Shown: positions 27,087 to 37,111 of the stretch, piece by piece
Numbering within the stretch: the stretch's first letter is position 1
Layout: each line of letters begins with the position of its first letter
Position numbers and translations under genes: made by a program
Assembly: GCA_902799355.1 (NCBI GenBank)
Contig: CADCAG010000003.1
Span: forward strand, 38,838 to 102,837
Source of the DNA: an uncultured Bacteroidales bacterium
Lineage (GTDB): Bacteria > Bacteroidota > Bacteroidia > Bacteroidales > Bacteroidaceae
Reading direction: 5' to 3'
Length of the DNA stretch: 64,000 bases
The notes under the pieces: generated by a model
What the model was told of the DNA's origin: nothing
The model's database searches: none
Seen by the model: the letters and a program-made list of their open reading frames with translations, nothing else

Positions 27087-28346
27087 ATGCCGTCAATAGT
27101 AAATCTTCCGCTGATGACCTTCTCCGACCTGCTTCAGATAGATATTCTGTTCTGGTTGATTGCACTGCCTATTGTGGTAGTGCTGGTATGCTGTTTGATA
27201 TGGCAACGTTATCAGCATCAAAAACTTGAGTCAGAGATGTCCATGTTGAACAAAGTGCAGCGTCGTACCATAGAATACAACTTGGTGCTGAAGGCGATGA
27301 AGCTGGCAATATGGCATATTGATGTACAGGAACGTACCATTACTTATGATGCAGATTATCGTGACGCCCTCGATATTCCATCTATACCACCGGGTTCTGA
27401 TGTAGAGCAATTCTGTGACAATCTGCTACCAGAATATAAGGAACGTATTGCGGCAAGAATGATGGATCTGGCGGAAGGTCGTACCGACCAGGTTCATGAG
27501 CAGTATCAGGCTCATTCGCCCTTGGGCGATGGTACCACATGGGGCGAAACCTATGCCGTGGTAGACAAGCGCGATACCAATGGACGTCCCGTAACCATTG
27601 TTGGAACATCGATGCGCATCGACAAACAGAAAGAGATAGAGATGGCACTGATCAAGGCTCGTAATCAGGCGGAAGAGAGCGACCGTATGAAGACGGCATT
27701 CTTGGCCAATATCAGTCATGAGGTGCGTACCCCTCTTAATGCGATTGTCGGTTTTAGTGAGGTGCTGGCAGGTAATCCTTCTGATGGAGAACGTACGATG
27801 CTGTGGAAGCTGATTAGTCAGAACAATGACCGTCTGCTGCATCTTTTTGAAGATATGGTGAATATGTCAAGGTTAGAAGCTGGCGGAGGCTCTGTGCATA
27901 AGACTCGTTTCTTGATTGGCGAGTTTTTGCAAGAGGTCGTGGACAAGTATGCTGCACAAGCTGCCGAGAAGCATCTGACACTGACTGTCGACGAACATTC
28001 AGAAACGTTGGAACCCAATACTGACCGTGACCGTCTCATGCAGATAGTGTGTCATTATGTGGATAATGCACTGAAGTTTACGACGACGGGAAGTGTGACA
28101 ATCGGTTCTAATCTGGAAGTCGGTAATATGCGTGTATGGGTTCGTGACACAGGAAAAGGAATAGACTCTGAGTACTGTGGTGACAAGCTCTTTGAGCGCT
28201 TTGTGAAGATTGATGAGTTTGAACAGGGCACAGGTCTGGGTCTGAGTATATGCCGTCGCTTAGCAATTACGCTGGGCGGTAAGGTTGGTATGGAATCAGA
28301 GTTAGGCGTTGGCTCGCTATTTTGGGTTGATGTACCCTACGCATGA
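27087..28346 (+). CDS. Membrane-anchored PAS-type sensor histidine kinase
   Basis: A 419-residue kinase. It has one N-terminal transmembrane helix (FWLIALPIVVVLVCCLIW, residues about 22-40), a PAS-like sensing region (about 65-185, LAIWHIDVQERTITYD), a HisKA motif SHEVRTPLNAIVGFSE with His211, and an HATPase domain (N box HYVDNALKFT, G1 DTGKGID, F box FERFVKID, G2 GTGLGLSICRRL). No response regulator gene is adjacent. It overlaps the downstream DUF5686 gene by four bases (ATGA), suggesting co-expression. The signal sensed is not apparent. Confidence 0.92.
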   Translation: MPSIVNLPLMTFSDLLQIDILFWLIALPIVVVLVCCLIWQRYQHQKLESEMSMLNKVQRRTIEYNLVLKAMKLAIWHIDVQERTITYDADYRDALDIPSIPPGSDVEQFCDNLLPEYKERIAARMMDLAEGRTDQVHEQYQAHSPLGDGTTWGETYAVVDKRDTNGRPVTIVGTSMRIDKQKEIEMALIKARNQAEESDRMKTAFLANISHEVRTPLNAIVGFSEVLAGNPSDGERTMLWKLISQNNDRLLHLFEDMVNMSRLEAGGGSVHKTRFLIGEFLQEVVDKYAAQAAEKHLTLTVDEHSETLEPNTDRDRLMQIVCHYVDNALKFTTTGSVTIGSNLEVGNMRVWVRDTGKGIDSEYCGDKLFERFVKIDEFEQGTGLGLSICRRLAITLGGKVGMESELGVGSLFWVDVPYA

Positions 28347-30880
28347 ATAGAATCAGAATTATAGGAGTGCTGCTGTTGATGATGATTGTTCTGCCATTAC
28401 AAGCGCAGGATATCATCCATGGACGTGTTGTTGACGAGGCAACAGGTGAGGGTATAGGCTTTGCTAGCGTACAATATAAGGGACTCAACCTTGTAACAAT
28501 CACCGATCCGCAAGGACGTTTTACTATTCGTTTGCTGAAAGGCAAACGGTTGACTATCAGTGTGCTGGGTTATAAGTCGCGTACTATTGATATCTCTGAT
28601 GATAGTGAAAAGCTTTTCGTCTCGTTGCGTCAGGATGCCAAAGCCCTGAAGGAGGTGACCGTCAAGAAGAAACGCACACGCTATAGCAGGAAGAATAACC
28701 CTGCCGTAGAACTGATGAAGCGAGTGATTGCCAACAAGAAACAGACAAATCTGGCGTTGCGCGACTACTACCAGTACCAGAAATACCAGAAGCTTACGCT
28801 TGCTCTTAACGATGTGAATCCAGAGCTCCTCTCTAATCCCAAACTCAGTAAGTTTCCTTGGTTACTTAAACAGGTGGAAACCAATCAGTTGACAGGAAAG
28901 CTGATATTACCAATCAGTGTCGATGAGACAGTGACGCAGAAGGTCTACCGTCGCAGCCCTCATGATGAGAAGGATATTATCAAAGGTCAGCGTTCGTCGG
29001 GTATCAATGATTTTTTCCAGACTGGAGATATCCTGAATACCGTGACGAAGGATGTCTTTACGGATATCAATATCTATGACGATCAGGTTCGCATCCTACA
29101 GCATCCTTTCACGTCTCCTATCAGTGACGGTGCCATCTCGTTCTATCGTTTCTATATAGAGGACACGCTGGCCCTGGACCGTGACAGCTGTATCCACCTG
29201 CATTTTCTGCCTAACAATCAGCAGGACTTCGGTTTCCGTGGAGACTTGTATGTGTTGAAGGACTCGTCGTGTCAGGTGAAACGCTGTGAGCTGATATTAC
29301 CTAACCAGACGGATGTCAACTTCGTGGAGAACATGAAGCTGGTACAGGAGTTCAGTCAGTTGCCAACAGGTGAATGGGTGCTGTCTGTTGATGATATGAT
29401 CGTGGAAATGGCCCTGTTCGACTTCATGCAGAAAGGGGTTGCCATCAAGACGACACGCCTGTCAGACTATGCTTTCGACGAGATTCCTAAACAGCTCTTC
29501 CGAGGCAAGGCCAAGACCGCTGTAGACCCTGACGCTGAGATGCAGGACGATGCTTTCTGGCGTGACCACCGAAAGGTGGAGTTGACAAAGAGTGAGGGCT
29601 CTATGGGCGACTTCCTTAGTGGCATGCAGTCTACGGGTGGTTTCAAGTATGTGTTGGGTTTCCTGAAAATTTGCATGGAGAACTACATAGAAACAGGCAA
29701 GAAGAGTAAGTTTGATATTGGTCCCGTCACCTCCTTCGTGAGCAATAACTTCATTGATGGCTTGCGTACCCGCTTTGGTGGGCAGACAACAGCCAATCTG
29801 AACCGTCACTTGTTCTGGAAAGGGTATATTGCCCGTGGATGGAAAAGCAAGAATACCTACTATAGCAGTGAACTGACGTGGTCGCTGAACAAAAAGAAAT
29901 ACATGCCTAGCGAGTTTCCCAAACGGAATATCTCGTTTTTGGCAACCTATGACGTCATGTCGCCCTCCGATAAATTCCTGAGCTCTGACAAGGATAATGT
30001 CTTTACTGCATGGAAATGGGCCGTGGCTGACAAGATGATGTTCTATCGCCGCCAGAAACTGACCTTTGAACGCGAGGAAGACTGGGGTTTCCGTAGCTTG
30101 TTCAGTATTAAGACCGAGCAGAACGAGGCTGCAGGAAATATGCAGTTTATTCCGTTGTCATCCTCTGAGCCCGTTAAGATTCATACGACAGAATTACGTG
30201 CTGAGATAGAGTATAGTCCTGGAGCCTTGTATGTCAATTCCAAGATGAGACGTCACAAGGTGAATCGTGAGGCACCAATCATAACCCTCAGCCATGTTGT
30301 CGGCGTTGAGGGACTGTTGGGTGGCGACTATACCTATAACTATACCGAAGCCAGCATCTTCAAGCGCTTCTGGTTTGGCTCATGGGGACGTTTAGACCTC
30401 TTTACCCGTGCTGGTGTACAATGGAACCAGGTACCTTTCCCACTGTTGTGCATGCCTGCTTCCAACTTGTCTTATTTCAGTCATAAGCACATGTTCAACC
30501 TGATCAATAGCATGGAGTTCATGAACGACCGCTTTGTCAGTGTCGACTTCAACTGGGATATGCAAGGAAAGATATTCAACCGCATTCCGCTGATTCGTCG
30601 CTTGCATTGGCGTGAGTATATCGGTGCCAAAATGCTATGGGGGGCATTGTCAGACAAGAACAATCCTTATCTGGAGCGTAATGCAGGCAGCAACGTGCTG
30701 TTGGCTTTCCCTGAACAAACACAGTTGATGAACCCTGACGTCCCCTATTGGGAGATATCGCTGGGCATCCGTAGCATATTCCGTTTCTTCCAGGTGGAAT
30801 ACGTGCGTCGAATGAATTATAATGACACTCGTTTCGGTCCTAAGAACAGCGTACGCCTTGGCTTTACGCTGATGTTCTAA
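28343..30880 (+). CDS. DUF5686 outer-membrane-type protein with carboxypeptidase regulatory-like domain
   Basis: An 845-residue protein with a signal peptide (VLLLMMIVLPLQAQ). A CarboxypepD_reg-like beta-sandwich follows (HGRVVDEATGEGIGFASVQY, residues about 25-105), then the long DUF5686 region, which ends in beta-strand-rich sequence with an aromatic C terminus (RLGFTLMF), as in outer-membrane barrels. This architecture is common in Bacteroidota; its function is unknown to me. It is translationally coupled to the histidine kinase gene and followed by a strong hairpin terminator. Confidence 0.85.
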   Translation: MNRIRIIGVLLLMMIVLPLQAQDIIHGRVVDEATGEGIGFASVQYKGLNLVTITDPQGRFTIRLLKGKRLTISVLGYKSRTIDISDDSEKLFVSLRQDAKALKEVTVKKKRTRYSRKNNPAVELMKRVIANKKQTNLALRDYYQYQKYQKLTLALNDVNPELLSNPKLSKFPWLLKQVETNQLTGKLILPISVDETVTQKVYRRSPHDEKDIIKGQRSSGINDFFQTGDILNTVTKDVFTDINIYDDQVRILQHPFTSPISDGAISFYRFYIEDTLALDRDSCIHLHFLPNNQQDFGFRGDLYVLKDSSCQVKRCELILPNQTDVNFVENMKLVQEFSQLPTGEWVLSVDDMIVEMALFDFMQKGVAIKTTRLSDYAFDEIPKQLFRGKAKTAVDPDAEMQDDAFWRDHRKVELTKSEGSMGDFLSGMQSTGGFKYVLGFLKICMENYIETGKKSKFDIGPVTSFVSNNFIDGLRTRFGGQTTANLNRHLFWKGYIARGWKSKNTYYSSELTWSLNKKKYMPSEFPKRNISFLATYDVMSPSDKFLSSDKDNVFTAWKWAVADKMMFYRRQKLTFEREEDWGFRSLFSIKTEQNEAAGNMQFIPLSSSEPVKIHTTELRAEIEYSPGALYVNSKMRRHKVNREAPIITLSHVVGVEGLLGGDYTYNYTEASIFKRFWFGSWGRLDLFTRAGVQWNQVPFPLLCMPASNLSYFSHKHMFNLINSMEFMNDRFVSVDFNWDMQGKIFNRIPLIRRLHWREYIGAKMLWGALSDKNNPYLERNAGSNVLLAFPEQTQLMNPDVPYWEISLGIRSIFRFFQVEYVRRMNYNDTRFGPKNSVRLGFTLMF

Positions 30881-30921
30881 AAAAAAACAAGCAAACGTTT
30901 GCAATTTTGCTTGTTTTTTTT
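30881..30921 (+). terminator. Hairpin terminator after the DUF5686 gene
   Basis: An A-rich arm with ACAAGCAAA pairs with TTTTGCTTGT followed by a run of T. A nested 12-bp palindrome GCAAACGTTTGC (30891-30902) occupies the top. The hairpin also carries the -33 box of the next promoter. Confidence 0.85.
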
Positions 30922-30929
30922 TACCTTTG
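30898..30929 (+). promoter_or_regulatory. Promoter for the propeller sensor / GH31 pair, overlapping the terminator
   Basis: TTTG (30898-30901) lies in the top of the terminator hairpin and TACCTTTG (30922-30929) just after its T tract; the spacer is 20 bp. The leader to the ATG at 31016 is about 80 nt and holds a seven-codon frame (ATG at 30996) whose TGA overlaps the main start. Confidence 0.75.
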
Positions 30930-31015
30930 CGGAGACTTAGAACTTTAAACGTTATTACTCAACAGTTGATCATTCGTGAGACTACTGCCAAAGTGATGAA
31001 ATATACTGTGTCGAC

Positions 31016-34000
31016 ATGAGAAAAACGCTCTATTCCGTGCTCCTGCTGCTGTTGGTGCCATTAGGCATCCAGGCTGTCATTCCTGATATCAAGTTCCGTC
31101 GTCTGGATATTCGCGATGGGTTGTCTAATTCGCAGGTGAACTGCGTCTACCGCGACTCGCGAGGTTATGTGTGGATGGGAACGATGTATGGTTTGAATCG
31201 CTATGACGGTTACCGAGTCAAGACGTTCTACGCCAATTCCCGTGATACCACTACCATGCGCGACAACAATACTACTGAGATTATGGAGAGCCAGGATGGT
31301 AAGCTCTGGCTTCATCAGGGTATGAACTACTGCGTGTATGATCCTGCAACGGAGTCCTTCGAACGTAATATTTCCAATGAGTTGGAGAAATATTTCGGTT
31401 TCAATAAGGGTGTCGAGCAGATGTATATTGACGGGAAGAAGAATTTCTGGGTGAAGTTCTACGATAAAGGACTATATTACTATAACCCCAACACCAAGAA
31501 GACAAACCATTTTAACTTCGGCTATGGCGATAACGAGTTGAATCCTACCTATAACTTTATGGCTTATGCAGACTATAACGAAGGAGTGATGATGGTCACT
31601 TCGAACGGTGAATTGGTCTGTTTCGACGGTGAGAGAGGTAAGAAGCTGAGTGACGACAAGTGGATGCGTGAACATGGGTCGCCAGAGAACAGGGAATACC
31701 ATCTGTGTGTAGATAAGGATCATAACATCTGGGTGTCGGCGGAAAACTATAGCTACGTCCGAGTAAATAAGGACAAGAAGTGGCGTGTAGGCTATGCCAA
31801 TCTATTCCGCGAATACCAGATAGAGAATGTTCCTGAGGACTTGCAGGTATGGGACTTGAAGGTGGACGCCAAGGGACGTATCTGGTTGGCTACCGACCAC
31901 GAGGGACTGTTGGTGGTTGACCTGAAGAACCACGAGATGCGACAGTTCCTGAACAATAAGTTCGACGAGTCGTCCATCAGCGAGAATACCCTTCGTAATA
32001 TTTACATGGACGACCACGGACTGGTGTGGATAGGCTCCTTCAAGAACGGCGTGAATATGTATAAGGAGGGATCAGCCAGCATGATGAATCTGGAAGTGGG
32101 TGACATCAATGCTGTTGCTGAAGACCGTTTCGGCAACTATTGGTTGGGTTCGAACGATCGTGGTATCCTCGTCTACAATCCTAAGCGTCAGGAGGTTGTT
32201 GCTCACTATACAAAAGAAAACAGCCCGCTGTTTGGCAATATCATGGTTGGTGCCTATAGTGCGAGTGACGGCAGCATTTGGTTTGGTGGATATAACAGTG
32301 GTTTGACGCGCTGTATTCCCAAGAATGACAGTGGCGAAGCAACCATCATCAACTACCACTATACGGGCGAGGCTGGAGGACTGGCTACGGATAATGTATG
32401 GAGTGTTACTGAGGACAAGTGGCACCGCATATGGATAGGTACTTTGGGAGCAGGTATCCAGATGCTCGACCTGAAGACGGGTAAGTTCCGCACGTGGGAT
32501 ACCAGCAACACCAAGATCAATGCCAACTACGTTACTTCTGCTTCGTGGATAAAAAAGGGTTGGTTGGTGATGGGTACCAGCTGGTATTGGGTATTCTTGA
32601 ATCCTGTAACTGGTCAGCTGTGTCCTCGCGAGATACCGGACGCTACGCGTTTCCCATCGCAGATGGGTAATTCCGTATCGGTGATAGAGGACTCGCGTGG
32701 CTTCATCTGGCAGGGTTCGTTCTGTGGTGCTCTTGTCTATGACCAGAAGCGAAAGACGTGTAATTTGCTGGATATGGAGGATGGACTGCTCGGCTCCAGT
32801 GTCTGCTCGATTGTTGAAGACCTGCAGCACAATATCTGGATCGTCACTGACCACGGTGTGTCAAAGGTCGTTCCGCAACAGCAAGAGGACGGTACGTGGC
32901 AGTTTAATATCAGTAGCTATAATAACAGTGACGGATTGCAGCAAGCTGTCTATAACCAGCGCTCGACCTGTCTGACGCACGATGGTAAGATATTGATTGG
33001 CGGTCAGGGTGGTCTTGATATCATTAATCCCAAGGCAATGACTGATGTAAAAATCAAGGAACGCCCAGTCTTCAGTGGCTTGCAGCTGTTTGATGTCGAT
33101 GTCCCTGTAGGTAGGGAGATTGATGGACGTGTCATCCTTGACGAGGCGCTGGATGTCTGTCGTGACATCACCCTGCGCTTCAGCGACCAGTTTACTATCC
33201 AGTTAGCTAGCGACGCAGGTGTTGTTGCTAATGAGAAACGCTTTGTCTATAAACTGGAGGGCTTTAACGAAAACTGGGTGAAGACGTCTGAACTGAATCC
33301 CAACATTACCTATAACTCATTGCGTGCTGGCTCGTACACGCTGTGTGTGCGCATGCTCAACGATGACGGCACCATAGGCGACGAGGAGGCTAGTATGGAC
33401 ATTACCATTCGTCCCGCTCTCTGGCGTACCCGCTGGGCCATGCTGCTTTATATTTTTGTCATTGCCGCTATTGCCCTGTTATGGCGCCACTGGTATATGA
33501 AACGTCTGGGTCGCCGTATGGAAACGGAAACTACGCGTCGTGAACTGGAGAAGAAGCAGTGGATGAATGAGGTCCGCATGCAGCTGAAGAAGGAATTTGC
33601 AGAGAAGAGTGGTACGACAGACCATCCTGGTGAGGCCGATCCTGGCTATCATGTCGTGGCTCGTCGTCATTTGGGCGATTTGGTAGATTTCCTGCGCCAG
33701 CTCTGTAAGGACTATACGTCGCCCGACAAGCAGAAGTCCGTGAAGGTCAACTTCGTATCGCCCATTCCTGAGTTAGAGGCGGAGTATGACGCCTCTCTGA
33801 TGTCTGAGGCTATCCTGACGCTCTTCAACAACTCGGTGCTCTTTGCCCACCATGACTGCGTCATCAGCGTGGGTGTGGTGCGCCAGCAAGACGGCTGTCC
33901 ACAGATTCAGGTGGCTGACAATGGCATAGGCATCAAGGACGAGTACAAGGAGCATGCCTTCGATCCTATGGTCAATGGTGACGGCATTGGCTTGGACCGT

Positions 34001-34129
34001 GTGAAGGCCATTGTCGACGCCCATGAGGGTACTATCCGCATTGAAGACAATCCTGGTGGTGGCACAATCTTCATTATTACCCTTCCTCCTGCAGAGGAGA
34101 TAGAAGAGGCCGTATTATTGGATGATTAA
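31016..34129 (+). CDS. Two-component propeller sensor with HATPase domain and apparently degenerate HisKA
   Basis: A 1037-residue protein built like the sensor half of Bacteroides hybrid two-component systems. It has a signal peptide, Reg_prop propeller repeats (SNSQVNCVYRDSRGYVWMGT, ENTLRNIYMDDHGLVWIGS and similar) to about residue 690, a Y_Y_Y domain (KLEGFNENWVKTSELNPNITY), a membrane helix (AMLLYIFVIAAIALLW, about 805-820) and a C-terminal HATPase (LTLFNNSVLFA, VADNGIGIKDEY, GDGIGLDRVKAI). Where HisKA should read HExRTPL the sequence reads NEVRMQL, with Asn851 at the phosphoacceptor position. No receiver or AraC domain follows. Thirty nucleotides separate it from the GH31 gene, which it may control. 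Confidence 0.85.
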   Translation: MRKTLYSVLLLLLVPLGIQAVIPDIKFRRLDIRDGLSNSQVNCVYRDSRGYVWMGTMYGLNRYDGYRVKTFYANSRDTTTMRDNNTTEIMESQDGKLWLHQGMNYCVYDPATESFERNISNELEKYFGFNKGVEQMYIDGKKNFWVKFYDKGLYYYNPNTKKTNHFNFGYGDNELNPTYNFMAYADYNEGVMMVTSNGELVCFDGERGKKLSDDKWMREHGSPENREYHLCVDKDHNIWVSAENYSYVRVNKDKKWRVGYANLFREYQIENVPEDLQVWDLKVDAKGRIWLATDHEGLLVVDLKNHEMRQFLNNKFDESSISENTLRNIYMDDHGLVWIGSFKNGVNMYKEGSASMMNLEVGDINAVAEDRFGNYWLGSNDRGILVYNPKRQEVVAHYTKENSPLFGNIMVGAYSASDGSIWFGGYNSGLTRCIPKNDSGEATIINYHYTGEAGGLATDNVWSVTEDKWHRIWIGTLGAGIQMLDLKTGKFRTWDTSNTKINANYVTSASWIKKGWLVMGTSWYWVFLNPVTGQLCPREIPDATRFPSQMGNSVSVIEDSRGFIWQGSFCGALVYDQKRKTCNLLDMEDGLLGSSVCSIVEDLQHNIWIVTDHGVSKVVPQQQEDGTWQFNISSYNNSDGLQQAVYNQRSTCLTHDGKILIGGQGGLDIINPKAMTDVKIKERPVFSGLQLFDVDVPVGREIDGRVILDEALDVCRDITLRFSDQFTIQLASDAGVVANEKRFVYKLEGFNENWVKTSELNPNITYNSLRAGSYTLCVRMLNDDGTIGDEEASMDITIRPALWRTRWAMLLYIFVIAAIALLWRHWYMKRLGRRMETETTRRELEKKQWMNEVRMQLKKEFAEKSGTTDHPGEADPGYHVVARRHLGDLVDFLRQLCKDYTSPDKQKSVKVNFVSPIPELEAEYDASLMSEAILTLFNNSVLFAHHDCVISVGVVRQQDGCPQIQVADNGIGIKDEYKEHAFDPMVNGDGIGLDRVKAIVDAHEGTIRIEDNPGGGTIFIITLPPAEEIEEAVLLDD

Positions 34130-34159
34130 TAACAACCAAAACAGATAAATTTAAAGCAA

Positions 34160-37096
34160 ATGAGAATTTTGAGAGTAGTGACAGCGGGAGTGCTGTCAAC
34201 GGTAGCTACAGTTTTACTGGCTGCCGATTATACCGTGAGTGGTCAGTATGTAACCATCCCTGTACAACAGCCTCAGGACAATGGTGCCAAAGTGGTACGC
34301 CTGCAGGTGGTGACGGACAATATCATCCGTGTACAGGCTACGTCAGAGAGCCAGTTGCCTGAGAAGCAGAGTCTGATTATCGTCAAGCAGACTGCTAAAC
34401 CTAAGTTTGAAGTGGTTGACGGACAACTGGTACGCGTCAAGGCCGCCAATATCGAGGCTCGTGTTGACAAGCAGACAGGTCAGGTGCTGTTCTACGATGC
34501 TACCGGCAAGAAAATTATCGGTGAGGCAGAGAAGGGCAAGACCTTCAAGCCCTTCCGCGTACCCGACCGTGAGATTGGTGTCGACATAGACAAAGTCCCC
34601 GAGGACCAGCGCAACGGACTGTCGTGGCGTCTGCTGTTCGATGGTAATCCAGGCAATCTCTACGGCTTGGGTCAGCACCAGTCTGAGGAGCTGAACATGT
34701 ACGGCAAGAACGAAGACCTCTTCCAGTATAATACCAAGGTCAGCGTACCGTTTGTCCTGTCCAGCAAGAACTACGGCGTGCTGTGGGACGCTTATTCCTA
34801 CGGCCGTTTCGGTAACCCCGACGACTACCAGCAGTTGAACCGCATCTTTAAGCTCTATGATAAGAAAGGCGTAGCAGGTCACCTAACAGGTACCTATGTT
34901 GATATGAATGGTAAGACGCTGGTGCGCCAGGAAGACTCGCTGTATTACGAGTTCGATACCCCAGAGAAGTCAGAATTGGCACAGCAGACAGAGCCTGGTG
35001 GCATTAAGAACCTGCCCAAAGGCTTCAACCTCAATGGCGCTACTGTTGTTTACGAGGGCTTCATTGAACCAGCTACTACCTCTGCCTTTAACTTCATCCT
35101 CTACTATGCTGGCTATATCAAGGTATATATCGGTGGCGAAGAGGTCGTCCCGGAACGTTGGCGTACCGCCTGGAACCCCAACTCTTATAAGTTCCAGAAG
35201 ATGCTGTTCAAGGGCCGCCGCTACCAGTTGCGCATCGAGTGGAAACCGGATGGTGGCGTCAGCTACTGTGGCTTGCGTGCTTCTGTAAAGGGTCGCCAGC
35301 AAGACCGCTTGAGCATCTGGACGGAGATGGCGAAGGATATGGACTACTACTTCATTGCTGGTCAAAATGCCGACGAGATCATCTCTGGCTACCGCACCCT
35401 GACGGGCAAGGCTCCCGTCTATCCCAAGTGGGTGCTGGGTTTCTGGCAGAGTCGTGAGCGCTACAAGACCTCCGACGAGATTGTCGGCACCCTCAGTGAG
35501 TTCCGCAAGCGCCAGATTCCCTGTGACAACATCGTTCAGGACTGGAACTACTGGGTAGAGGACCAGTGGGGCTCGCACCAGTTTGAAGCGTCGCGCTTCC
35601 CCAATCCGCAGGCTATGCTTGACGATGTGCACAAGATGGGTGGCCGCTTTATGATTTCCGTATGGCCTAAGTTCTACTGCAACACGGATAACTATAAGGA
35701 GCTCGACAAGAAGGGCTGGATGTACCACCAGGCTGTCATCGACGACATCCACGACTGGGTAGGTCCTGGCTATGTGGGTTCGTTCTACGATGCCTACGAT
35801 GCCGGCGCCCGCAAGATGTTCTGGCGTCAGATGAACGACAACCTCTATTCTAAATATAAATATGGTATAGACGCCTGGTGGATGGACGCCTCAGAACCCA
35901 ATGTGCGCGACTGTACGCCGATGTGGTATCGTAAGGCACTCAGCGGACCAACCGCTCTGGGTACTACTACCGAGTATTTCAATGCCTACAGCATCGTCAA
36001 TGCTGATGCTATCTATAATGGTCAGCGTTCTGTCAATCCCAACCAGCGTGTCTTCCTGCTGACGCGTAGCGGTTTCGCTGGCGAACAGCGTTACAGCACG
36101 GCCACATGGAGTGGTGATATCGGTACTCGCTGGGAGGATATGCGCGCTCAGATGACGGCAGGTCTTAACTATTCGATGTCTGGACTGCCCTTCTGGGGTA
36201 TGGATCAGGGCGGCTTCTGTGTAGAGAACCGCTATGCCGCTGCCCAGCAGTTGTTCGACAAGAGTGGGGTAGAGAACGAAGACCTGAAGGAGTGGCGTGA
36301 GTTGCAGGCTCGCTGGAGCCAGTTCGGCACCTTCATCCCCCTGTTCCGCGTTCATGGCCAGTGGCCGTTGCGTGAGATATGGAACATTGCTCCCGACAAC
36401 CATCCCGCCTACCAGTCGTTCGTCTACTACGACAAACTGCGTTATCGCCTCATGCCTTACCTCTATTCGATGGCAGGCTGGGTACATACCAAGGACTATA
36501 CCATGATGCGCGGCCTCGTGATGGACTTCAATGGCGACGGTGACATCTACGATATCAAGGACCAGTGGATGTTCGGTCCTGCCCTGATGGCATGTCCCGT
36601 AGGCTACTATAAGGCACGCAACCGCTCCGTCTACTTCCCCAAGCAGTCGGGCTGGTACGACCTGTACACGGGTGAGCACATCGCTGGTGGTCAGCGACTC
36701 GTCGTCGACGCTCCCTACGAGCGCATCCCCGTCTTTGTCCGTGAGGGCAGCATCATCCCCTATGGTCCTGAGATGCAGTATAGCGACGAGCGTCCTGCCG
36801 ACAACATTACGCTGTATGTCTATGCTGGCAGCAATGGTGAGTTCCAGCTTTATGAGGACGAGGGTACCAACTACAACTATGAGAAGGGCAAGTGTGCCAC
36901 CATCGACATCACCTACGACGATGCCGCCAAGACGCTGACCTTTGGCAAGCGTAACGGTTCTTTCAATGGCATGCTCAAGGAGCGCAATTTCCGCATCGTC
37001 TACGTCACGGCTGACAAGCCCCGCGCCCTCGACTTCGACCCACAGAATGTTCCTGTGGTTAACTATAAGGGCAACCAGATGGTGGTCAACCTCTGA
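34160..37096 (+). CDS. GH31 glycoside hydrolase with PA14 insert, probable alpha-xylosidase
   Basis: A 978-residue secreted enzyme (signal peptide ends near Leu-Leu-Ala-Ala). An N-terminal GH31 beta-sandwich is interrupted by a PA14-like domain (about residues 265-380; YEGFIEPATTSAFNFILYYAGYIKVYIGGEEV), then the catalytic barrel. The nucleophile is Asp576 in WWMDASEPN and the acid/base Asp653 in WSGDIGTRW; the GMDQGGF and HGQWPLREIW motifs are present. A PA14 insert is typical of xyloglucan-active GH31 alpha-xylosidases, so release of xylose from xyloglucan oligosaccharides is the best guess, not a certainty. No SusC/SusD pair lies nearby. Confidence 0.92.
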   Translation: MRILRVVTAGVLSTVATVLLAADYTVSGQYVTIPVQQPQDNGAKVVRLQVVTDNIIRVQATSESQLPEKQSLIIVKQTAKPKFEVVDGQLVRVKAANIEARVDKQTGQVLFYDATGKKIIGEAEKGKTFKPFRVPDREIGVDIDKVPEDQRNGLSWRLLFDGNPGNLYGLGQHQSEELNMYGKNEDLFQYNTKVSVPFVLSSKNYGVLWDAYSYGRFGNPDDYQQLNRIFKLYDKKGVAGHLTGTYVDMNGKTLVRQEDSLYYEFDTPEKSELAQQTEPGGIKNLPKGFNLNGATVVYEGFIEPATTSAFNFILYYAGYIKVYIGGEEVVPERWRTAWNPNSYKFQKMLFKGRRYQLRIEWKPDGGVSYCGLRASVKGRQQDRLSIWTEMAKDMDYYFIAGQNADEIISGYRTLTGKAPVYPKWVLGFWQSRERYKTSDEIVGTLSEFRKRQIPCDNIVQDWNYWVEDQWGSHQFEASRFPNPQAMLDDVHKMGGRFMISVWPKFYCNTDNYKELDKKGWMYHQAVIDDIHDWVGPGYVGSFYDAYDAGARKMFWRQMNDNLYSKYKYGIDAWWMDASEPNVRDCTPMWYRKALSGPTALGTTTEYFNAYSIVNADAIYNGQRSVNPNQRVFLLTRSGFAGEQRYSTATWSGDIGTRWEDMRAQMTAGLNYSMSGLPFWGMDQGGFCVENRYAAAQQLFDKSGVENEDLKEWRELQARWSQFGTFIPLFRVHGQWPLREIWNIAPDNHPAYQSFVYYDKLRYRLMPYLYSMAGWVHTKDYTMMRGLVMDFNGDGDIYDIKDQWMFGPALMACPVGYYKARNRSVYFPKQSGWYDLYTGEHIAGGQRLVVDAPYERIPVFVREGSIIPYGPEMQYSDERPADNITLYVYAGSNGEFQLYEDEGTNYNYEKGKCATIDITYDDAAKTLTFGKRNGSFNGMLKERNFRIVYVTADKPRALDFDPQNVPVVNYKGNQMVVNL

Positions 37097-37111
37097 TGGT
37101 GCTGAACACAA

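Noticed and set aside
35891-37111. A 406-codon antisense frame opposite GH31
   Set aside because: It is a codon-bias shadow of the strongly coding plus strand and has no recognisable domain.
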